Shown here: one piece after another, positions 57,703 through 64,000 of the stretch
How the letters are laid out: every line of letters begins with the position of its first letter
Position numbering within the stretch: position 1 is the stretch's first letter
Assembly: GCA_030762935.1 (NCBI GenBank)
Contig: CM060895.1
Span: 75,933,001 to 75,997,000 of the forward strand
DNA from: Hymenopus coronatus
Lineage: Eukaryota; Arthropoda; Insecta; Mantodea; Hymenopodidae
Reading direction: 5' to 3'
Length of the DNA: 64,000 nt
The notes under the pieces: generated by a model
Database searches by the model: none
What the model saw: the letters and a program-made list of their open reading frames with translations, nothing else
Told to the model about the DNA's origin: nothing
Made by a program: the position numbers and the translations under genes

Positions 57703-58029
57703 TTTTTTTTTAGATGTAATGTTTGAAAGCAATTTCTGAAGAAGTAAAATTAACTATATAAATGCCCCATTTTGTCAGAAACTAATTGACACTGCTGAAA
57801 ATTTTACCACATATTTTCACAAAATATACTTTATTTGGATTAATAATTTTTCTAATTTTAAAAATCATAATTTTTCAATAAAATTTTAAGAGATTTATTA
57901 AAAAAATGTACATATCTTTCTAATGAACAGAAGTAGTCTATTTTTCATCAATAAATAGTAAAAGCAACGCTGAATATACTTTGAAAAATTAACACATTAT
58001 CTTAGATAGTTGCCGAAATAGTGGGTCAA
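57703..58029. other. Unassigned AT-rich stretch
   Basis: Very AT-rich; no feature recognised. Confidence 0.3.
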
Positions 58030-58458
58030 ACTATATCTTATGGTTTACCAGTTATATGTAAGGTATACAACAATCCTCCAAAAGGAACAGGTCTTCAGGG
58101 GCTATACCTAGGAAATTCAAGATATACATATCGTTTGGCACGAAAAAATCTTGAATATGTGACATTGTAATAAAAATTGTTAGAGCTATTTTTAAGAAAA
58201 TCAAAATTTTCGAAAATATACGCCATGTTTAGGGAAGTTAGGATTGGGGGATTTTCTTGAAACTTTTTGTGTTGTATCCTTGGAAAATACTGAACTTAAA
58301 TACACATTTTGGTATTTAGCTTACTCGGTTTTGAGCTATGCTGCCTATAGTCATACACACTGAACTTTATTTTTTTTTGATCAAAATATGTATTTCGTGT
58401 GAAAAATTGGTATCGAATGGTTGGGTGGAATATGTATATTTTACTTACGTGCCAGAGA
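58030..58458 (-). repeat. Rep-1, distal half truncated
   Basis: Begins at the ATCTTATGGTTTACCAG block and ends at TGCCAGAGAAAGTAAAA. Confidence 0.75.
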
Positions 58459-58530
58459 AAGTAAAATGGAAGTTTTAGATAACTCTGTGTGTATGATTAA
58501 TGAACAGGATAATTCAAAAACAAAAAAAAG

Positions 58531-59363
58531 CTGATGTGTTACATTCACATGACTTTCTCTACTTCTCTGAAACAAATTATTGTTAAAAAGCTTGTGCGTC
58601 TATTTACTTCTACTAATCGAGTAAAAATTAGCAGAAATAGACTTCATACTTGTTTCCTTGTAAGTACAAGCGAAATAAGGAAGTACCATAGGTTAAAGTC
58701 ATAGTCAAAGTTGGTTGCAATATCACTGAAGTTCCTTTATTTGTATGGACAGGAGTTGAGAAGCTCCTGTATGAGAAAAGTATAAGTTTTTACAGCTGAA
58801 AAAAAAAACAAGGAATATGTAAAACACAATCATATGATATAAATTGTGTATTTTAATGTGCTCTACATTTTCTATGTGGTAATCTATTTCTTACGGCTTA
58901 GCAGTTATGCAAAATTCCGTAAAATTTACTCAGAATAAAGTAGTCTTTAGAGGCTATTACCAGAAATTCAAAATATACATTTTGTCAGGTAAATATCTTT
59001 AATATACATATTTTAATCAAAATCGTTAGAGCCATTTTTTAAAAAATAAAAATGTTCGAAAAAAGTTCCATGTAAAGGGCAGTTTGGGGTGGGAGGATTT
59101 TTCTCAAAATTTTCGTATCGCATCCCTGGAAGATGCTAAACTTAAATGCCAAGTTTGGTATTTTACCAACTTTTCGTTTTTGAGTTACTGTTCACAGACA
59201 CACGGACACACTGACACACACAGACCTTTTTCTGAAAATACTTTTTTTGGATACAGGGGCCCCTAAAACATGCATTTTCCGGTGAAATCTCGGTATCGAA
59301 TTTTTTGCTCGAGTGCAATACCTTCTCTATACACTATGTACATAGTACGTGTAGAGAAAGTAA
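58531..59363 (-). repeat. Rep-1, complete copy
   Basis: CTGATGTGTTACATTCACATG to CATAGTACGTGTAGAGAAAG. It has short ACAC groups separated by GG or TG rather than a pure CA tract. Confidence 0.92.
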
Positions 59364-59407
59364 AAAGCGGTGAAGTACCTAAATTAGTAATTTAAATTTA
59401 TTATTTT

Positions 59408-59985
59408 GTGAGGAGGAACACGAAGATTATTAGTATAAAATCACCCCACACCAAAATCCCTTTACATGGAATATTTTTCAAAATTTTCTTTATTCCTTGA
59501 CGATTTCCATTAAAGTGCCTTATATTAAACATGTTTACATGACATAAACTGTATATTTTTTCTGGGCATAGCCTGTGAACCTTCATCATGACTTTTGCAT
59601 AAACCGTAAGAGAGACAAATAATATACGTATCGTTAAAGCTGATATAATTAATTTTCGAGTGACTATTTCTGAGATAATCCTAGGTATTGGTTTCAATCC
59701 CTCAATGCCATACTGTTCTCAAGTGGAAAGTTGTCATGCACATTTATTTTAATTTACTCCAGGGCAAGCAAATAGTGTGGCATTTCTTTCCATAGCGACC
59801 CGCTTTTAAAGGGGTTGAACATGGTTGTAACCTAGAGCAATCCCTTACTGTTTTGAACATACTGGGAAATAATAAGACCATTTCTGCTAATGTTTACCTC
59901 AATTAACATTATATAAATAGAAAAATAAGCTTTTGTAAGCCGTAGAATAGATGAAGAAAGACATGTGAATGTAAAACATCAGATA
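59408..59985 (+). repeat. Rep-1 copy lacking the left end
   Basis: Enters at GAGGAACACGAAGATTATTAG and runs to AAGACATGTGAATGTAAAACATC. Lies only 45 bp from the end of an oppositely oriented copy. Confidence 0.75.
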
Positions 59986-60654
59986 TTTCTTTATCATAGA
60001 ACGAAAAACACAGGGCGGTATTCTAAGCCCGCCTTAATGAAATGGTTGTCATTCATTGATTGCAGTGCTGGTTCATTGGCGCATAGATTAACAAGCTGAA
60101 TGTTACCTACCTTTTAGGTTTTTTTTTTCTTTCTTTTTTGTTACTTTGTAAATCATGTCCCCCAACGACCACACACATTCGGTAGGGATTCCGAATAAGT
60201 AATCACATGTGTAAATAGGATACTGTTGCTCACTCCGCAACCCGACGAATAAACCTCCTTTCCATCTGTTGCTGTTACTGACAAATGAAGCGCTTTTTCG
60301 TTTGCTTTTGTTTTGGTACCGACAGCTGGGCGTTGGTTTCCTAATATCCTATACCAGCCAAACAAGAGTCTAACAATGTGAGGTATACGCTGTTCGTGAC
60401 CTCAAAGGGCAGATATATTTCAAGAATTTTGAAATAATGGTTTACTAAGGTGCGTGTAATTTCCACAAAATCTGCGTCAAAAACTGTATACACATTTTGA
60501 CAAGACATATATCAATTTAATATATTTCAAAGTTGGATCGAAAAACAACAGTATTGTGGAGTGTGACCTGTACATAAGTGTGACTCACATTATGATAGTG
60601 TTGCTCGCGATAGGTAAATCGATAATAAACAAATGAAGACAAGTATATCGTACG
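59986..60654. other. Unassigned stretch
   Basis: A 70-codon minus frame at 60153-60365 has no motif. The mariner element begins after this stretch. Confidence 0.3.
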
Positions 60655-60875
60655 AGGTGCGTTCCATTAAGTCCTTAGAAAAAGTTAGAAAAACAAATTA
60701 ATTTTGGTAGATACTTTTATTTTTCAAGATAATGTCCTTTTAGCTAGATACTACTTAACTATTTTAAGTAGAATTTCGGAAGATCCTCAAAATAGGTATC
60801 TGTTTCGGAGATGACCTCTTCGTTAGATGTGTATCGTTTTCCACCGAGCTACTTTTTCAAGTTTGCAAATGAAAA

Positions 60876-61575
60876 CTGATGTGTACCATTCACATGACTT
60901 TCTCCATATCCCTGCAACAAATAATTCTTAAAAAGCTTATACTTCTATTTACTTCATGCTAATCAGAAAAAAATAGCAGAAATAGTCTAATTACTCGCTT
61001 CCTTGTCAGTAGAAGCTAAATAAGGGACAACTGTAGGTTAAACTGACAGTCAAAAGCTGGTTGCTATGTCAATGAAGTTCCTTTGTCTATATGGATAGGA
61101 GTTGACAAGTTCCTGTATGCGAAAAGTATACGTTTTTCATAGCAGAAACTAAAAATAAGGAATGTCACAAAAACAACGAACTCCACGAAAAAATGTATAT
61201 AACATAAATTATGTGTTTTAATGTGCTCTACATTTTTTGTTAAATAAGTTTTTGTCCATCTCTTACGGTTTAGCAGTTATTCAAAATTTAGATCCAGAAT
61301 AAACTACTCTTCAGAGGCTATTCCCAGAAAATTCAATATATACATTTTATTTGTCAGGTAAATATGTTTAATATACGAAATTTTAAACAAAATCGTTAGA
61401 GCCATTTTTGAGAAAATCAAAATTTTCGAAAAAAGTTCCATGTAAAGGGTAGTTGGGGGTGGGGGTATTTTTCTCAAAATCTTCGTGTCGCATCCATGGA
61501 AGATACTAAACTTAAATACCAAGTTTGGTATTTTACCGACTTTTCGTTTTTGAGTTATCGTGTTCACAGACACAC

Positions 61576-61618
<43 letters not shown>

Positions 61619-61754
61619 CCTTTTTGTGAAAATGCTTTTTTTGGATATTGGGGACCCTAAAACATATATTTCCGGTGAAATCTCGGTATCGAATTTTTTG
61701 GTGGAGTGCAATACTTTCTCTATACACTATGCACATAGTGCGTATGGAGAAAGT
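60876..61754 (-). repeat. Rep-1, complete copy inserted in mariner
   Basis: 879 bp from CTGATGTGTACCATTCACATG to GAGAAAGT. The insertion falls in the T-run after the PSD codons of the mariner transposase, and the coding sequence resumes on the other side, so both element ends can be placed to within a few bases. CA tract at 61574-61614. Confidence 0.95.
61574..61614. repeat. (CA)n microsatellite inside Rep-1
   Basis: A near-perfect CA run followed by GGACC, the usual boundary of the Rep-1 microsatellite. Confidence 0.95.
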
Positions 61755-62715
61755 AAAAAAGTCACTGGGAACCAAATATGATAAATACGGTGAATATTAT
61801 AATTCGAACTTTAATTCTAGAATTTTCACAATCAAAACTGCGCAAGTGTGCACTCTTGCATTGATAGAAGAGTGTCTTTTTCTTTGCCAGATAAGCGCGT
61901 TTTTTTTTTTTTTTTCTTGATTTCAACCGGTGCAATAACGAGCATAATATTCTCCATTTATCGTTCTTCCTTTCTGCAAGTAAGCAATGTGGATTATTTT
62001 GCGTGAATTTCATCCACAGTTATGTATCCACGCAGAGGTTCGACGGAAAAGTGCCAAATCAGCTTCGGCATTAATTACACGGATTGGTTTATTCTCCATT
62101 GAGAGCAAACGCGGCACCCAACTTGAGATCTATGTCAGACATAATTTTTGGTGCAAAATTGAGAACACTGTACTTTATTATATGCCTGTGGCAACTACTA
62201 TTTTGTGAACTTTGATTTGTCAATCACTCAAAATCATATCCTGGATTTTATCAATAATTTCGGTGGAAGTCACTTCTACTGGACCTCCTAAATTATGTTC
62301 ATCATTTGTGGATGTACGGCCTCGTTTAAGTTAATTTATCTAATTATAAATTGTTGCAAACGCAGGAGCAGATATGCCATGAATTTCATCTGATTCGCTT
62401 TATCTCTTTCGGTGTTAAGCCTTTTAAATAGAAGTGTTTAATCACCACACGAAACTCATTTTTTCCCCCTATTTTTCTAAAGAAACACAAGATTGTTGAC
62501 TGAATCGCCTATGGCAACGAAACCACATGATGGATTTAGCTGAAACATTAACTGTTATTCAGTAAATAACGACGGTTACTAAATACAATTTTTTTTCGAC
62601 GCCATGAGTGTAATTTCTTGGATTTTTTAAGGACTTGTTGAACGACCGCAGATTTTGTCTATAAAAGTTGCGATTCACACTACGCTATTCTAGCTTGCTA
62701 TAGTAAAACTGAGCC

Positions 62716-62940
62716 AAGATTATGTTTGAAGAGCGGAAAGCAATTTTGAAGTGTTATTAAAAAACCGAGAATGTTGTTGAAGTTCACGTCAGTGCAGACG
62801 TGTACAGAACAGAACTGCCAACGAAAGTAACAATAGCACGCATTCGAGACAAATTTGAGATTAATGATACCATATGGGATGTTTTGAAGGGCATGTCTTG
62901 GAGACCTCTTGCCTTTCTGCAAACCTTTATCTCAATTAAC
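62716..62940 (+). mobile_element. Second mariner-type transposase N-terminal fragment
   Basis: The plus strand encodes FEERKAILKCY, a stop, KTENVVEVH, then TELPTKVTIARIRDKFEIND and DVLKGMS. This is the helix-turn-helix N-terminus of another insect mariner-like family (DUF4817-like), distinct from the element just to the left. It fades after about 62940. TATAAAAG lies about 60 bp upstream. Confidence 0.7.
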
Positions 62941-64000
62941 AGTAAGGAACTTTCATAAGAATAGTGAAGAAGATTGGTTAGAGAAGCCCTCGGGAACCGG
63001 TCAACGGAGGTGAAGTGTGACTCTTCCTTGGAGTAATTATCAAGACTGTTACTCGCAAAGCAATATACAACATGGCGAAACTTACTCGGCAAGTAGCTGG
63101 GTAGGTACCAAAATATACCTTGCATTGTTTCTTCAAGTGAGTTTACAAACCTTTTGACACTTGAGCAAAATTTCTTAATTTGGAGAATGTATTGGTTGGA
63201 AACATTTGTTCAAGTTACGAGCCTCTTTCCTGTTAGTTTAGAGAAGTGCTGCTCTGTCATGTAATCAGTTCTAATTGTAATGGAACATCTATTACACATG
63301 GGTTGCAAAATAGTTCCATACTGATAATTTTTGTCAATGCAACGTCGCTGAAAACCTAATTCTGTTGTTATTCGGCATGTACACAGCGGTATTGCAGCAG
63401 TGGCAACATTTGCACATCGATGACAGCAAGCCCCCCCCCCAGGCCTAGGTTAGTTAGAGAAGTTGAGAGTTTTAATGAATTGATACAACATGGATCTTTC
63501 ATTAAATTGAAACTTTTTGGGATACAGTCGCTATATTTAGGGACATTACAAGCGAAATTTTGACAACTGGCCAAAAATGAAAAATTGTTTTACAAAGCAA
63601 ATAGTTGATGAAATATTTGTGTATCCATGGAGAATCAATATTTGCAGCACCGCTTGCTTTAGGCTCTACAACCATTTAAAGAGTATAATACACTATTTCC
63701 TAGCATACTATTTAATAAAGCAGCGTTTTTTTTGTTTTATTTTGTTTTTGTTTTTTTTCTCAAAGCTACATTTTAACACTTTAAAAATGTTCCACACGTC
63801 TCAGTGCTAGGTTAAATGCAATTTAAATGCCATAAAAATACAGGAATTTTTAATGTTACACCATTTTTTTAAAACGTTAATTGTTTATACAGCTTACAAC
63901 TTCTAAATTGCATAATAATTGAGATAATTCAGTAATCTAGATTATTGAAATATCAGCGTTTAACATTTTTCTATCTGGTTCAAAAGATCAATTTAGAAAA
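62941..64000. other. Unassigned right edge
   Basis: A C-run at about 63430-63440 and T-runs near 63730. No repeat copy, RNA gene or coding frame recognised. Confidence 0.3.

Larger units (their letters stand above)
60655..62540 (-). mobile_element. Decayed mariner element (SETMAR-type), split by Rep-1
   Basis: On the minus strand the transposase is readable across several frames. From N- to C-terminus: EFRVVIKHFYLKGLTPKEIK near 62480, a STNDEHNLGGPVEV linker, GTVFSILHEK-like and WVPRLL segments, ITVDE with the first catalytic Asp (62012-62014), NGEYYARLLHRLK, a region where the second catalytic Asp is lost by a small deletion, and VPSD with the third (61761-61763). Rep-1 then interrupts. After it come FANLKK and LGGKRYTSNEEVISE at 60860-60810, and YFEDLPKFYLK. 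The outer end GAGGTGCGTTCCATTAAGT resembles a mariner terminal repeat. Stops and shifts make it dead. Confidence 0.85.

Noticed and set aside
61304..61711. 135-codon minus-strand frame with CVCVCV run
   Set aside because: Generated by the CA microsatellite and Rep-1 core; similar frames occur in other copies.
1..64000. CRISPR array, viral genome copy, operon or bacterial contamination
   Set aside because: Repeats are dispersed and nearly 1 kb, not regularly spaced. No viral protein domains or prokaryotic gene packing were seen.

Overview
This is an AT-rich eukaryotic window, almost certainly from an arthropod and most likely an insect. No complete protein-coding gene is recognisable. The evidence is: (i) two nuclear copies of mitochondrial DNA whose gene adjacencies (ATP6-COX3 and trnN-trnS1) fit arthropod mitochondria; (ii) mariner-type transposase fragments and the C-terminus of an R1/Jockey-like non-LTR retrotransposon of the kind common in insects; (iii) tRNA-derived SINEs, one with a body resembling SINEs I know from cockroaches and termites (family knowledge, not searched). 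Every reading frame is short, and the longest open frame (179 aa, 3289-3828 minus) overlaps repeat DNA. The window reads as intergenic or long-intron sequence built mainly of transposable elements.

The dominant feature is one dispersed repeat family, here called Rep-1 (a working name). It has about 50 copies or fragments in both orientations. By eye it covers roughly 25 kb, about two fifths of the window. Complete copies are about 775-930 bp. In the orientation called + here a copy starts with ACTTTCTCTACACGTACTAT, which folds on itself as a palindrome about 40 bp long. A (TG/CA)n or (GA)n microsatellite follows, then a conserved core. The copy ends with TGTAGAGAAAGT (inverse of the start) followed by a small stem-loop, ATGTG-AATGGAA-CACAT. 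Flanks are T-rich. This design (terminal inverted repeats, internal microsatellite, 3' stem-loop, insertion into T runs) is most like non-autonomous Helentron/DINE-1-type elements; that assignment is inference.

Layout: 0-3 kb holds Rep-1 copies, two NUMTs (one inside a SINE) and two SINEs. 3-12 kb is mixed unique and Rep-1 DNA, with a long miRNA-like hairpin near 4.4 kb, a possible three-exon Cys-rich gene (6.4-8.8 kb), a microexon-like stretch near 11.07 kb and mariner remnants (11.4-12.3 kb). 12-25 kb is Rep-1 and SINEs, with a 2-kb TA-flanked inverted-repeat element (18.6-20.6 kb) that carries a decayed non-LTR retrotransposon and sits inside a Rep-1 copy. 25.8-26.6 kb is a fold-back mariner derivative. 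27.4-27.65 kb is a GC-richer promoter-like island. 28-60 kb alternates Rep-1 copies with unannotated AT-rich DNA and a few exon-like pieces (29.3 kb minus, 38.9 kb plus, 40.4 kb minus). 60.6-62.5 kb is a decayed mariner split by a Rep-1 insertion, which gives an inferable empty site.

The elements form a nested history: Rep-1 inserted into mariner; SINEs and the 2-kb element inserted into Rep-1; mitochondrial DNA inserted into a SINE. No operons, CRISPR arrays or bacterial-type features are present. Most copy boundaries are read by eye and are good to about 5-20 bp.
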